Origin: Aedes albopictus
Taxonomy: Eukaryota > Arthropoda > Insecta > Diptera > Culicidae
Direction of reading: 5' to 3'
DNA: 64,000 nucleotides
NCBI RefSeq assembly: GCF_035046485.1
Contig: NC_085137.1
Span: forward strand, 4,441,977 to 4,505,976
The notes beneath the pieces were generated by a model. The model was not told the DNA's origin, ran no database searches, and worked only from the letters and a program-made list of their open reading frames with translations. Positions within the stretch are counted from its first letter, which is position 1. Each line of letters starts with the position of its first letter. Made by a program: the position numbers and the translations under genes. Below, in pieces: positions 23,451 to 35,445 of this stretch.

Positions 23451-25469
23451 AACCAATCGGGTAAATCTACGATAACGGCGCTACAGTCGTTAGTTAGCAA
23501 AGTTGAGAAATCGCTTCAAGCCAAGGAAGTAGCCGTGGTTGCTTTTCTCGACATTGAGGGAGCATTTGACAATGCATCCTACAGCTCCATGCGTTCAGCA
23601 ATGGAAGCAAGGGGCTTGGATAAACGCATTATTGAATGGATAATATCTATGCTAGAAGATCGGGAAATTTCTACTGATCTAGGAGGTGCGCAGCTATCTG
23701 TTAGATCTATAAAGGGCTGTCCTCAAGGAGGAGTACTATCGCCCTTACTGTGGTCTCTGGTAGTGGACGAACTCCTTAAAAAGCTAATAAATCAAGGTTT
23801 TGAGGTGATAGGATACGCAGATGATGTGGCCATTTTGGTACGTGGGAAATATGATACTACGATTTCAAATCGGCTTCAACATGCGCTGAATGTTACTCTC
23901 AAATGGTGTAGGAAAGAGGGGTTAAGCGTAAACCCTTCTAAAACTGTTATCGTTCCTTTTACTAGAAGGAAGAAATTACATCTTACCCAACCTTCTTTAG
24001 ATGGAGTTCAAATTCAGTTCTCGGAAGAAGTTAAACATCTCGGTGTAACTTTGGACAAAAGATTGAATTGGAATTCTCATCTAAACAAGGTATTAACTAA
24101 GGGTACAAATGCCCTTTGGGTTTGCAATAAAGCCTTGGGGAAAACCTGGGGGCTGAGACCAAACATGACAAACTGGATTTATGCAGCAATAGTCCGGCCA
24201 AAAGTTACATATGCTTCACTTGTATGGTGGCCTAAAACAATCGAGGTAACCGCTCAAAAGAAGCTAAGCAAGCTTCAAAGACTTGCATGTATTTCAATTA
24301 CAGGGGCAATGAAAAGCACACCATCGGTTGCATTAGATGCCCTTCTCAATATGTTACCATTGCACCAATTTGTTCAACTGCAAGCGGCAAAAAGTGTCCT
24401 GCAGTTTCTGCGTCACAACAAACTGCTAGAAGGTGATCTAGTAGGACATTTGAAGATCGTCAAAGACTTCAATTTAAACTCAGATATTAAAACAGTAGAG
24501 GATTGGATGATAACGAAGACCAACTATGATGTTCCCTTTAATGTGGTTAAACCAAGCCGCAATATTTGGGATTCTGGTGGGCCAAGCTTACGTCCAGGTT
24601 CTATTGTATTTTATACTGATGGGTCTAAGATGGGGGAAAATACTGGTGCTGGAGTTTTTGGCCCAGGTATAAGTAAAGCTATACCAATGGGATGTAGTCC
24701 CACTGTGTTTCAAGCAGAGATTCAAGCCATATTAGAGTGTGCTAATACTTGCCTGAGGAGAAATTACAGATTTGCAAAAATCTGCATCTTCTCAGACAGT
24801 CAAGCTGCTCTAAATGCGCTAAGGGCATTCACTTGCCAGTCCAAGCTAGTGTGGGAATGCATTCTTTCTCTGAAGCAGTTGGCCAGTAGGAACGAAGTAA
24901 CATTATACTGGGTGCCCGGCCATTGCGGAATTCAGGGAAATGAAAACGCCGACAATCTAGCCAGACAGGGTGCAGCATCGAGCTTCGTAGGCCCTGAACC
25001 ATTCTGTGGAGTTCCTGAGTGTACTCTTAGGACGAAACTAAAAATATGGGAAATGTCTATGGTAGAAACCAATTGGAATGCCACGGATACATCCAGACAA
25101 GCAAAAATATTTATAAGACCTAGTGCAGCAAAAGCCAGGACCATACTAAATTTAAACAAGAGAGACCTGAGGGTAATAACGGGCCTGATGACCGGTCACT
25201 GCCCCAGTAGGTACCATCTACACAAGATTGGAAAAATCCAATCATCTGAGTGTCGTTTTTGTCAAGGTGAAAACGAAACCGCTGAACATTTACTCTGCAG
25301 CTGTGGAGAGCTATCCAATCAAAGGTTGTCAATATTTGGAAAAGGGTTATTAGAGCCCTTGGAAGTTTGGCAAAGTAATCCTAACAGGGTAATAGACTTT
25401 ATAAAACGAGTTGTGCCTAGTTGGGATCGAGTGCTATATCAACCAATGTCCATCACAGCTCAATTGTGA
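23451..25469 (+). CDS. LINE ORF2 fragment: reverse transcriptase plus RNase H
   Basis: An uninterrupted frame of 672 codons, entering at the truncation point without a true start codon (it opens NQSGKSTITALQSL). RT blocks: AFLDIEGAFD near 31-40, GCPQGGVLSPLLW near 89-101, catalytic YADD near 122-125, and KHLGVTLD near 195. The RNase H domain has FYTDGSKM (Asp 390), FQAEIQAI (Glu 423), FSDSQAAL (Asp 449) and WVPGHCGIQGNENADNLA (Asp 501). A C-terminal Cys-His cluster CRFCQGENETAEHLLCSC follows. RT followed by RNase H and a CCHC-type finger fits the Loa and I groups. The endonuclease and ORF1 are lost by truncation. No stops or frameshifts, so the insertion is young. Confidence 0.9.
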   Translation, partial: NQSGKSTITALQSLVSKVEKSLQAKEVAVVAFLDIEGAFDNASYSSMRSAMEARGLDKRIIEWIISMLEDREISTDLGGAQLSVRSIKGCPQGGVLSPLLWSLVVDELLKKLINQGFEVIGYADDVAILVRGKYDTTISNRLQHALNVTLKWCRKEGLSVNPSKTVIVPFTRRKKLHLTQPSLDGVQIQFSEEVKHLGVTLDKRLNWNSHLNKVLTKGTNALWVCNKALGKTWGLRPNMTNWIYAAIVRPKVTYASLVWWPKTIEVTAQKKLSKLQRLACISITGAMKSTPSVALDALLNMLPLHQFVQLQAAKSVLQFLRHNKLLEGDLVGHLKIVKDFNLNSDIKTVEDWMITKTNYDVPFNVVKPSRNIWDSGGPSLRPGSIVFYTDGSKMGENTGAGVFGPGISKAIPMGCSPTVFQAEIQAILECANTCLRRNYRFAKICIFSDSQAALNALRAFTCQSKLVWECILSLKQLASRNEVTLYWVPGHCGIQGNENADNLARQGAASSFVGPEPFCGVPECTLRTKLKIWEMSMVETNWNATDTSRQAKIFIRPSAAKARTILNLNKRDLRVITGLMTGHCPSRYHLHKIGKIQSSECRFCQGENETAEHLLCSCGELSNQRLSIFGKGLLEPLEVWQSNPNRVIDFIKRVVPSWDRVLYQPMSITAQL

Positions 25470-25569
25470 CAGGATAATCGATTAGCACCAAATTAAATAT
25501 GGGTCATACCACAATATTCCTAAATAATGGACGCAGTGGTTAAAAGGCTCTACAGATGAGGGAAAAAAA
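23451..25569 (+). mobile_element. 5'-truncated LINE (Loa/I group) with TSD
   Basis: The insertion starts inside the RT domain and ends in a short A run. It is bounded by the 11-bp duplication AAACATTAAGT at 23440-23450 and 25570-25580. That fixes the 5' truncation point exactly and shows target-primed integration. The 3' UTR is about 100 bp. Orientation is opposite to the receptor gene whose 5' side it occupies. Confidence 0.88.
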
Positions 25570-25580
25570 AAACATTAAGT

Positions 25581-26116
25581 GAATGGTGAAGAAAATTTGT
25601 CGCGCAGGTGGCAGCAAATGATCTTCTACCACGAGTGCAATGTTTGCGTAGTCGATTTTCACGGTAGGGCGATGGAAGCGCGAGCACAAAATCCGGTATC
25701 AGAATCACGTGACTTCGTGAGAAGGTCGGTGTTGACGGTTAAGTAAACGATCAATGTGCTGACACGTTTGATATTGAACGTCCATTGCACACGTATGTGT
25801 GTTACTCTTACTTTTGTGACCAAATAAATCATTAAATCATAGTCGTGACGAAGACCACGACGTGTATTTCCATATAACTAGTGGATCATATCACCTACTA
25901 GAGGTGGTTCCTAGATCCACACCTTACCCTACCCTACTAACCACCTCTCCTTCCCGTGACAACTGAGAGAATACTGTGGATTCCACGGTTTCTAGTAGCT
26001 ACGGTTGTCGAACTCCGCCAGCTCCGTTATTGACTTTAAATTCCTGAACTCTCGAATTGTGCACAATTGTGCAGTCCCACGGGGAACGGAGCAGCAGCTA
26101 CGATGTGTACGATTAC
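25581..26116. other. Single-copy-looking DNA
   Basis: Balanced composition, no recognised frame. It contains AATAAA near 25825 without an associated gene that I can see. Confidence 0.3.
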
Positions 26117-26320
26117 CTTTGCTTTGCTTTGCTTTGCTTTGCTTTGCTTTGCTTTGCTTTGCTTTGCTTTGCTTTGCTTTGCTTTGCTTTGCTTTGCTTT
26201 GCTTTGCTTTGCTTTGCTTTGCTTTGCTTTGCTTTGCTTTGCTTTGCTTTGCTTTGCTTTGCTTTGCTTTGCTTTGCTTTGCTTTGCTTTGCTTTGCTTT
26301 GCTTTGCTTTGCTTTGCTTT
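26117..26320. repeat. Perfect pentanucleotide microsatellite (GCTTT)n
   Basis: Forty uninterrupted GCTTT units (26121-26320) preceded by a partial unit. As the unit is not a multiple of three, all three plus frames read the same Cys-Phe-Ala-Leu-Leu peptide without stops, so long spurious frames appear here. Confidence 0.97.
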
Positions 26321-27180
26321 CCGGGGGATTCAGGGTGGCCTGAGAATTGTTTCAGCGGATCATTCAGAGATGTTTCAAAAGGTTTAAGGGGCGTTTCAGG
26401 GAGATTTAGGAAGCTCCGGGTCCGTACGTGAAACATCCAGAAACATTCCGAAGAAACTCCTGAAAGCCCTCTGAAACTTCCTTGAGACCCCCTGAATCGC
26501 TTCGAAACCACCTGAAATTCTTGAAAAGCCCCTGAGACCCCTTACAACCCCTGAAACCCTCTGAAACCTCCTGAAATTAAAAAATAACTTCCAAATCCCT
26601 CCAAGACCTCACAAAACGTACCGGGAGCCCTCTGAGACTCCCTGAACTCTGAGACACCCTTGAGATCTCATGAAACGCCCCTGACATTTCCTAGTGACCC
26701 CCTGAAATGCCCCTTAGATCCCCTAGAACCACCATGAAGCTACCTTAGGCCCCTTGAACCGCCCTTGAATCCCCCCCCTCCACTCCCTAACACGCGCTGT
26801 GCCCCATGAAACGCCTCTTTGACTCCTTGAAAACCCGTTTCAACTCCCTGAATCCCCCTGGTACCCCCCTGGAATCCTCTGAGATTTTCTGATTGATTGA
26901 TTTAGCTCTATTATAGAGTCTTTCAGCCCTTGGCTGGTTTGTCTTTTCTGAGATTTTCTAAAACGTCTCTGAAATCACCTGAAACATCCTTGATACCTCC
27001 TGAGCCCCCTGAAACCGCCCTGGATCCATCTGAAACCCACTGAAATGCTCCTGAGCTCGTCTTAAACAACCTTTGAGAACCCCTGGAACTTGCCTGGAAC
27101 ATTCAATGAGACTCCCTAAAACGCTTCTACAACGCCCTGAGGCTCCCAAAACGCCCCTGAGACCCCCTCTAGAAACCCAT
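26321..27180. repeat. GC-rich degenerate minisatellite
   Basis: Imperfect units of roughly 20-25 bp with cores such as CCTGAAACGCCCCTGAGACC, in one orientation after an initial stretch in the opposite sense (26340-26420). Frames on both strands are repeat-derived. Confidence 0.7.
26887..26946 (-). mobile_element. Retroelement 3' end with AATC tail (second copy)
   Basis: The minus strand reads AACCAGCCAAGGGCTGAAAG followed by a tail of repeated AATC, as at 2534-2605. It is inserted in a GC-rich array. Confidence 0.6.
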
Positions 27181-27185
27181 TGAAA

Positions 27186-27700
27186 TTACTTAAAAAACAT
27201 CTCTGAAACTTAAACAGTTTAATTGTGTTCTATAAGAGATTTTCGTAACAATAAAACTGATTCATACATCAAAACCTTTTGATTACCTCTTTAAGAGCAT
27301 CTCCTGGCTAACTCTCGGGTTTGCAAACCGATTTCCAATTCATGTTCTTTAACTCTCCAATATGGTGACATTCGAAATTGGCGAAAATCGAACATAAGCA
27401 AGATGGCCAGTTATGTTATAACTTCTGCCTAGCTACCAACAGATGTCGTTGCTAATCAAATGGAACATCATTTGTTGAGAATTCTGGTAGTTTTATTGCT
27501 GCTATAAAATGGTTATACATTTTCCATATTGAAGAGTTTTGTTTACTCTTGAATTCTGGTTTTATAAATAACTTCAAGAATGCTATAAAACCTTTCTTCA
27601 ATAGTTTTGATAAAAGTAGTCATAAAATTGTGAGTTTTGACTAATGCTGTAATAAAACCATAATAAAAATCAAACAAAACCAATCAATTGTTACTTGGGC
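27186..27700. mobile_element. Probable MITE, right end only
   Basis: An AT-rich block interrupting the GC-rich array ends in CAATTGTTACTTGGG at about 27685-27699, the complement of the CCCAAGTAAC-type terminus. Several gctataaaa motifs recur inside. A matching left terminus was not found. Confidence 0.4.
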
Positions 27701-28080
27701 TGAGACCCTCTGAAAGCATCTGGAACTCCTGAAATCCCTTGGAAGCCTCTGAAAAGCCCCATACTTCTCCTGAGAATCCATGAAATGTATCTAGAGCCGC
27801 GGGTACCTCTTGGATTCCTCTGAAACGCCTTTAAAACCTCCCTGGATCCCTCTGAAACCCCCTGAAATGATTTTGAGATCTCCTGAAGCGAACTCAAGTG
27901 CCCCAGGAATAATTCTGACTCCCTGGAACCTTCTAGAACAACTGGAGTCTTCTGCCATCCCAGAAATGTTCCTCACTTCTCCCCAGATCCCCTGAATGCC
28001 CCTAGATCCCTGGATCTCTCTCGAATCTACTGAGACGCCGTGAGATACAACTGAAACCCTGCCCCTTGTGGCTATATCCA
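27701..28080. repeat. GC-rich degenerate minisatellite
   Basis: Continuation of the CCTGAAACC-type array after the MITE-like block. Confidence 0.6.
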
Positions 28081-28104
28081 TCCATAGTTACCATCAATCT
28101 AATC

Positions 28105-28568
28105 CCCGGGTAGCGAAACGGCAAATGAATGGCAAAATTTACCATTACAATAAAATGTTTGAAGGGCAAAATTTGCTATTAGTTTGTTTGAAATAAGAGT
28201 TAAAATAACAAAAACAATAACTAAACTTCTATGGCATAACAACTAAAGGATAACTGATTTTGCCATTGTAATATCAAAATACAAAATAGCAAAAAGAATG
28301 TCAAAATAATAACACATTTTAATATGATGGTAAATTATGTTATTGTTTTGATATTGTGGCTGATTGTATGATAGCAATATTTGTTATTATTATATTATTA
28401 TACCATTAAATAATAACTCGTTAATTACAAGTTTCACAATGATATCATGTTTTGTTATTTATGTGTCATCCTGAGCTATTCATAAAAAACTAAAGAATTG
28501 CAATTTTAGATATGATGACAAAATATGTTATTCTTTAGTTATTGGTTTGTTATTCACCTCTACCCGGG
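28105..28568. mobile_element. TIR element with CCCGGGTAG ends
   Basis: Inverted CCCGGGTAG ends enclose 464 bp of AT-rich sequence full of ttgttat, aataac and tgccatt motifs. The organisation resembles the element at 293-1068 but the ends differ. Confidence 0.5.
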
Positions 28569-30282
28569 TCATCTATTTTCAAGATATTTTTTGACAACTG
28601 CTTTGTTCTTTTATAATATTTTTTTCAGGAACTCCTCCGCCAATTTATTTAGTATCAATCAATTTCTAATGGTTAAGTTAAAAAAAATCCTGAGGGAGTC
28701 TCCCATGAAGAATTTCAAAGGAATCTGCTAAATAAATTTCCTTAGCATTTCTAAGGAAATTTCCGGAAGAATTATCAAAAAAATGCCGGAGGATTTTTTT
28801 TAAGGAATTCCTCTGATAACTTGTGAACTAAATTTTTCAACCGTTTCTTTGGGAATTTCTCTTGCAATTATTTGATGATCTTCTCCAATTTTCAGTAACA
28901 GGGTTAAGTTTGAAAAATTCCTGAAATTTCCTTGCCTGCAAAATAAATTGCCAGAGGAATTTCTAAACAAATTCGCACAAGAGTTTTCAAAAAAAAAACA
29001 CCGGAGGAATTCCTTGAGAAAATTTGGTTGGAATTCGAAAAAAATACCAGAGAATTCGTAAAAAAACGGTGAAAATTCCTGGATCAATTTTCCAATAAAA
29101 TGTCTATAGGAGTCTGCTAAATAAACTTCCGGAGGAATTTATATACGAATTTCTGGTAGAATTTAAAAAAAAATTGTCGGAGGTATTTCATAAAAAAAAT
29201 TTCGTTGGAGTTCTTAAAACAACTACCACATAATTCATAAATGCCAGAGAAAATTATCCTGAAGAAATTTCCCAAGAAAATGTCCAATGAAGCCTGCTGA
29301 ATAAATTGCTAAAGGAACAATTTCAAACAATAATGTCGGAGGAATTCCCTTGGAAAATTTCGTTGGAATGCATAAAGCAATTACCTGAGAATTCCTAAAA
29401 AAAATCCAGAAGAGATTATGGATTGAATCTCCGAAGGTATTCTCGATAGCGTCCCTCAAAGATTTCCCGGAGGAATTACTCCACAAATTTTGACATTTTT
29501 TGTATTAATTCCTCTAAAAAATTGTTAAGGATTTTTTTTTTTCGGAAATTTATTTGAGAAGTAGACAATTCCTTAAAAAATCTGGCAATACATGTAAAAA
29601 ACCTTTTGAAATTTTCACTCCTGGTATTTATTCAACAGCTTCTCTGACAACTTGTTCGGGACTGCTATACAAAGTCCTTCGTCATTTTTTTAGGAATTTG
29701 GGAATCCGCCAATTCCTTCAGGATTTCTTCTGGTAATGTCTCATCAATTCGTCATTTTTTAAGATACTTTCAGGAGTTTCTTCTGTAGTTAATGAAGAAA
29801 TTTAACCCGTGGTATTTTTTAAGAGCTTTGCTGTTGCAATTTGTCCAGGATATTCTCGATAAATTCCTCCGGCAATTCCTATACAAAGCCCTCTGCCAAT
29901 TTTTATGGGAATTTAGGAATGCGTCACATCATGCACGATTTTCACTAGTCTTATGAAATTCTCAAGTTTCCTGCAAGAAATCCTGTACAAATTGTCAAAT
30001 GTGTTTCTGAAAAAACTTCTAGAGATATTCCTTAAGATATTGTCAGAGAGATTACCAAAGAAATTGGCAGATAGGGCTCTGAAAAAAATACCGTTTCATC
30101 ATTTATTTCTCAGTAAATTTCTCAGATATTATACCTAAAATTCCTCGAGGGATTCCTGTGGTATATTTTTCAAATTTTTCGTGGCAGTTAGTTCTGAAAT
30201 TCTACGATCATTTTTTTAAACTCCGGCAACTCTTTAATTTTGAATTTATTGTCGGAGAAATTGGTAAAAGAATTGCCGGAGG
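28569..30282. repeat. Long degenerate AT-rich array
   Basis: Modules such as ggaatttc, aaattgccagagg and attcctccgg, again without a stable period. Confidence 0.6.
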
Positions 30283-30552
30283 CCCATATAGCCGAGGCGG
30301 TAAACGCACGGGTATTCAGCATGACCATGCTGAGGGTGACGGGTTCGATTTCCGGTCGGTCCAGGATCTTTTCGTAAAGGAAATTTCCTTGACTTCCTTG
30401 GGCATAGAGTATCTTCGTGCCTGCCACACGATATACACATGCAAAATGGTCATTGGCAGAGGAAGCTCTCAGTTAATAACTGTAGAAGTGCTCATAGAAC
30501 ACTGAAGCAGGCTTTGTCCCAGTGAGGACGTTACGCCAAGAAGAAGAAGATT
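30283..30552 (+). mobile_element. Feilai-like tRNA-related SINE
   Basis: A tRNA-like head (A-box-like TAGCCGAGGCGG near 30290, B-box-like GGGTTCGATTTCC near 30340) is followed by a conserved-looking body and a GAA-rich tail (aagaagaagaaga). It matches the Feilai SINE of Aedes as I remember it. A diverged head fragment lies on the minus strand at 45784-45865. Confidence 0.8.
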
Positions 30553-31975
30553 TCTAGAAACAAGGATGATCAACGGAGGTATGTTCAAATGAATTACCGC
30601 AATAAGAACCAAAGCACATTACGAAACAAGTTCAAGATTTATAAATTCCTCCAGAAATTCGCTTAGGAATGTCTTTGATTTTTGTTTCTTTTTTTTTTTT
30701 TGAAGACAATTTCTTCTAAAATTCAACAATGCATGAATAAATAATGCAATTTATTTATGATTTTTGAATACTTTTGAGAACTCCTTCTGTAATTTATGAA
30801 GAAATTCTACCTGTGGTATTTTCTCAGAAATTTCGCAAACAATTCCTATGCAAAGTATATCGTATTTTTTAGGAATTCAAAATCCGTCAATTCTATTAGG
30901 ATTTTCTCCGAAAGTGTCTAAGGAAATTCTCAACTTTTCAAAAGGAATCCAGAACAAATTGTCAAATGAATTCCAGAAGAAACTTCTAGAGTAATTTCTT
31001 AATATATTTCCAGAGGAATTTCCAAGAACTTGCCAGATAAAACTCTGTAAACTAACAGTTTCCTCATTTATTTTTCAGTAAATTTCTCAGATATGTTATC
31101 TATCTGGAATCTCTTGAGGGATTTCTCTGGTAGTTTTTTATTCATATGTTTTTGTGACAGTTAGTTCTGAAATTCTACGACACTTTTTTTTTGAAATTTA
31201 GGAATCTGGCAACTTTTTTACAAATTCCTCTAGCAATTTATTAACTCCTGTAATTTCTTAAGCAATTCCTCTGTAAAATCCACTTAGAAATTCTGAAGAC
31301 ATAAGAAACTTTTGGAGGCATTCGCAAAGTAAATTTAAAGAACGGAAGATATAAATATTAGGTCCAAAGTTTTTGTTTGTGCTTTCTAGACACTCTCGAT
31401 CACGCTATTATTACTGTTATGCATATATCTAATATAAGAACATCACACTTTCTAAAAACAAGCACCCAAATCAACAGAAAACATCTCGAATTTATCATTG
31501 GAGAATTTCTCAAAATAATTGCTGGAAGACTTTCCTAATAAGACAAAATCTAGAAGGATTCCTTAAGAAATTGCTAGAGAAATTTCTTAAGGAATCAAGG
31601 AAGACATATTTCCAGGAAAATGACCAAAGCAAATTACGGAAGAATTCCGTAATTGTCGTAAAAATTTCTAAATGTCAAAAGAAACTCTAGAAAAAAATGA
31701 CTGGAAAACAAAAATCCATTACTAACAATATCAGAAGAACTTCTAAAGCAATTGATACAAGAATTTTAAATAAATTCCCTATGGAATTTCCAAAAAAGTG
31801 TTTGAAACAAATTGTCGAAAAAAAACCAAAATAAATTGCGTGACAAAGAATTGTGCAAGAATTCAAAAAATAATTACCGTTATAATTTAAATAATCCCGA
31901 AGGAATTCCAGAACAAATTACTCAAAGAATTCCAGAAGGGAGAGAATTTCCTAAAACAATTGAATGTCTAAACAG
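30553..31975. repeat. Degenerate AT-rich array
   Basis: Same class as 28569-30282. Pieces such as cagtaaatttctcagatat recur (near 30111 and 31077), showing a larger duplicated block. Confidence 0.55.
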
Positions 31976-32780
31976 AAAAGCAAGATGTGACCACTTCTCC
32001 GAACAATTGGAACCGATGTGCACCCCCGTCACCGGATCCGGACGGCCTACTAGTAGTCTGGCATGGGTTGCTTTGCCATAGTAGACTGACCTGTATCTTT
32101 CAGACATTGCTTCCAGCCTCTTGTTCGCTATTAATCTCGCAACCCAACAACCACTCGGTACGTGACTACTACAATAGATTGGAAATATGTCGTGTAGAGT
32201 AAATATTAAATCGACTCTAATGGGGTTTGTTCGGAAGGAGTTCGCTAGGTATACCGCTAGGAAGGGAGATGGTGGAAGCAACGAGGAGGGGGGCAAGAAC
32301 GGTCGGCCAAAGGATGAAACTTAAAACAACCCGAGAACAAACTGCCCGTTATTAACTGGAATCGGCTTCGGGGTAAGATGACGACAACGACGACGACGAC
32401 GTCGGTCGGTGGGAAAATGATGGTGGAATTTCCCTCGGGAAAACCTTCAGCCGTGATGGTGTTTTCCATGAAGCTTGCAATTTCGCTTCGGCAGCCGGGT
32501 GTGTTTGCAGTAGGCTAGGCGCACGGCTGGCGGCCCAGCCGTCATGCATCATGGCCTACCATGGTGATGATGGATGCTGACGACGCGGCGAATCGCCAAG
32601 GACGGTAAATACGATCCAGCTTCCGTTTCCGTGCTCGTTAGAAGATGTGTGTGGTACCTAGGTACGGCGATGGCACACAGTGGGCTAGATATGACACTAA
32701 GTTTCAGATTTAATAACAATTATTACTCAAAAAATGCATTCGTAATGGGGAAAAATCTTTCATGAAGCAAATCTATAATA
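31976..32780. other. Single-copy-looking DNA with a GAC microsatellite
   Basis: CG-rich, balanced sequence. A short run of acgacgacg units is at about 32380-32402. Frames of 60-124 codons exist on both strands, none recognised and none with a clear splice context. Confidence 0.35.
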
Positions 32781-33080
32781 AAGGCTCGTTGAAGAAAAAT
32801 TAGAAAAATAGAAAAATTAAAAAAAATAAAAAAAATAAAAAAAATAGAAAAATAAAAAAAGAAGAAAATAGAAGATATGAGATAGACAAGATAGAGCAGA
32901 TAGAAGATAGAAAACAGATAGTAGATTATGGGGAATACAAAGAGAAGATATATAAATTCAAAAGAAGAAAACAGAAAGATACAGAAAAAAGAGAAAATAG
33001 ATGAAGAAAGAAATGGTTGAGAAGATAATGAACATACAAGATAGAAAATTGAAGATAGAACAAAGAAAATAGCATGGCAA
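32781..33080. repeat. Purine-rich low-complexity tract
   Basis: About 300 bp on the plus strand are almost only A and G with some T, drifting from aaaaataaa to agatagaa and gaagaaa units. The 130-codon hydrophobic frame on the minus strand is a by-product. Confidence 0.8.
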
Positions 33081-33880
33081 AAAATATGGTCTAAAAATTG
33101 TGTCAATGTCAACATGCAAACTTATTGAGAGGCCTAACCGTTGATTTTTTAGCAAATGAAAACTTTCATCTTTAAAATATTTGAAAACTATTTGGTAAAA
33201 TATTGCTCCTTTCCGACCATATCCTTACCACATGGTCACGGCGTTTTCCACGGTTCACTAACCGCCGCCGGCAGCAGCACTTTACACCACTAAACCCGCC
33301 CTGCCTTCGTCGAATGCTTCTGAGGTGACGGCCGCATGAGAATGGTAGCAAATTCAGCGGAAAAGCCTTTGTTTCAAGTCAAACGCGAAAAGCGAACCAT
33401 GTGTAATAGTGGGCAAGTATGTGTATGTATACGTTCCTACGCTGAACTACACTAGGTACTGGGAGAGAAAGGATGTGGCAAAATGAAAACGAACAGCTCT
33501 GCTCAAAACCCAAAGCGCAACCAACCATCAGAAATCAGGCATGAAAGCATAACGAGCAGATAATTTTCCGAGGTTCCGTAAGAGTAGGCACAAGTGGATG
33601 GAGTTTACGGAACAGCGGAACATACGGACGGGTGGCACATATGCTACTTGTTTGCAATTTTTTTGAGGCTGAAGCTGGCTGATGCTGTGCTTTAGTACAA
33701 GCAAATTGTCGTAAATATGTGGAATACGATCGGACTAAATCCACATGGACTTCATTATCCACTCTCGGGGCGCGGTAAAAAATGTACAGACAGCATTTAA
33801 GGAAAACATAAGCATAAGTGCTAGGACGAGGTGTGAGCCTAATAGAAGAAAGCTACAGTTGGTATCAAAGGTACCTAGAA
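33081..33880. other. Single-copy-looking DNA, no gene seen
   Basis: Balanced composition with CCGCCGCCGGCAGCAGCA near 33264. No recognised frame. Confidence 0.3.
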
Positions 33881-34008
33881 AGGCTCCAGGAGAATTTAAG
33901 AGGTCTTAAAGTGGTTTTAAAGAGTGTTAGGTGCTCATCAGAAGATCATGAGATTTACCTGAATCGCTCCTGAAACCCCCTGAGACCGCCCTGGAACCCT
34001 CCCAACTA
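33881..34008. repeat. Short GC-rich minisatellite block
   Basis: Modules such as CCTGAAACCCCCTGAGACC run directly up to the left end of the following MITE. Confidence 0.5.
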
Positions 34009-34532
34009 ACAATCGCAAGCCACAAACAAGCACACATGCTGAATTGTTGCTGTATAATAGTAATGATAGCTGAACCAAAATTGTGCTGTACTCATACCTG
34101 TACAAATGCTTTTTAAATTAAATAGTAGCCAATGTTCAACCTTTCGAATTGATAATAACGATAATTATTTAAAACACTTCTCAAGAGTTTAATAAGATTT
34201 CTATTCGACTTGCAATTCCTTTACAAAATAGTTTAACATGACTATCTGCTCAGTTTATCTGCTTTTTTTTAAGTCAATGTACAAATAAGCACATATATCT
34301 GAATAATGTGTTTTTCACAAGTCGAATAAGCGCTTTCGTTTCATAATACTTCCTCCGAGTACAGGATAAAAAAAACATGTTTTTTTATTGAACAGCAGCT
34401 GAATCAAAGTATTGTTCAGTTGTTAATTCAGTGCTAATTCACCACTGTTGAATAGGAGTCGAAGTGTGATCATCATTGAATCACGGGAAGTTTATGTTTT
34501 GATTTGAGTGCTTTAATTCATTATCTCTAGGA

Positions 34533-34590
34533 TGGCGCAAATAGGAAAGCATGCGGCTGGCAATCGACGTATTTCGAGTTCAAATATTTA
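34533..34590 (+). other. Degenerate tRNA-like Pol III module
   Basis: A-box-like TGGCGCAAATAGG at 34533-34545 and a decayed B box GAGTTCAAAT at 34576. The sister copy at 41713-41769 is better preserved. Confidence 0.45.
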
Positions 34591-35445
34591 TTTAGGTAAA
34601 CTAATGTGTTGTTATTATTTCACAATAGTTGTTCATAGCATGAGTTGCTGTTCATAAACTTTTGTGAAAATTTTAAAATTTTGCATTTTATTTATTTTCA
34701 ATCATTTTTGCTAAAGCTGAATAGCAGCTTTACTATTTGTAAAACGCTTTTAACAACAAACAGCTCAGTTGGTACCCAAGCAACACGAGTTGTTTCAAAG
34801 CCAGTAACAGCAACCTTGGTGCAATTTATTTATTGTTCGTATTATAGACTATAGAACACAATTGCTTCTTCTTAGAAACCCAAAAAGCGCAAATTCTGAA
34901 ACATTATGCAACTTGAATGAGAGAGAATGATAAAAAAAGGAAAAAAGTTTCCGTCCAGACTCGAATCATGGACTCCAGGAGTATTAACTACTCACCTTAC
35001 ATATTACACCAAACGCTCTGTGGAAGAATTGCGGCTCAACACACCACAAAAAGGTACTGAAGTTTCTTGTTATTCCATTGCACCTTCTTTGTCACAAGTT
35101 AGAGGACTGCCAAAATGAAAAGACGCGCAAGTTTTTTCGCAGCACATTTGGAGCATAATCTGAACAAACAAACCATAGTTAGATGTTGCATGACTGTAAC
35201 ATAGCACATTTTATGTAAGGTGTCTGTTTTATCACTTGTGAGGAATATGTAAGCTTCGCCTCCACGAATCGATGTCAAACACGAGGTATTTGGTGATTTC
35301 TTTGAAACAAAGCCGAAACTTTAAGAAATTCGAAGTTCAAATGCATCTTAATTGACAAGATGGAAGTTGCGTGTGCTTTCAGTGCAACTCATTTAGACCA
35401 AAGCATAGAAAGCCTCATTTTAAATGATGTTTCAGGGGATGCTTA

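Noticed and set aside
26005..26511. Overlapping frames of 106-132 codons made of Cys-Phe-Ala-Leu-Leu or Ser-Lys-Ala-Lys-Gln repeats
   Set aside because: They are translations of the GCTTT microsatellite, open in every frame because no frame of the unit gives a stop codon. Not genes.
32723..33115. 130-codon Phe/Ile/Ser-rich minus frame resembling a membrane protein
   Set aside because: It is a translation of a purine-rich low-complexity tract. The hydrophobicity comes from TTT and ATT codons.
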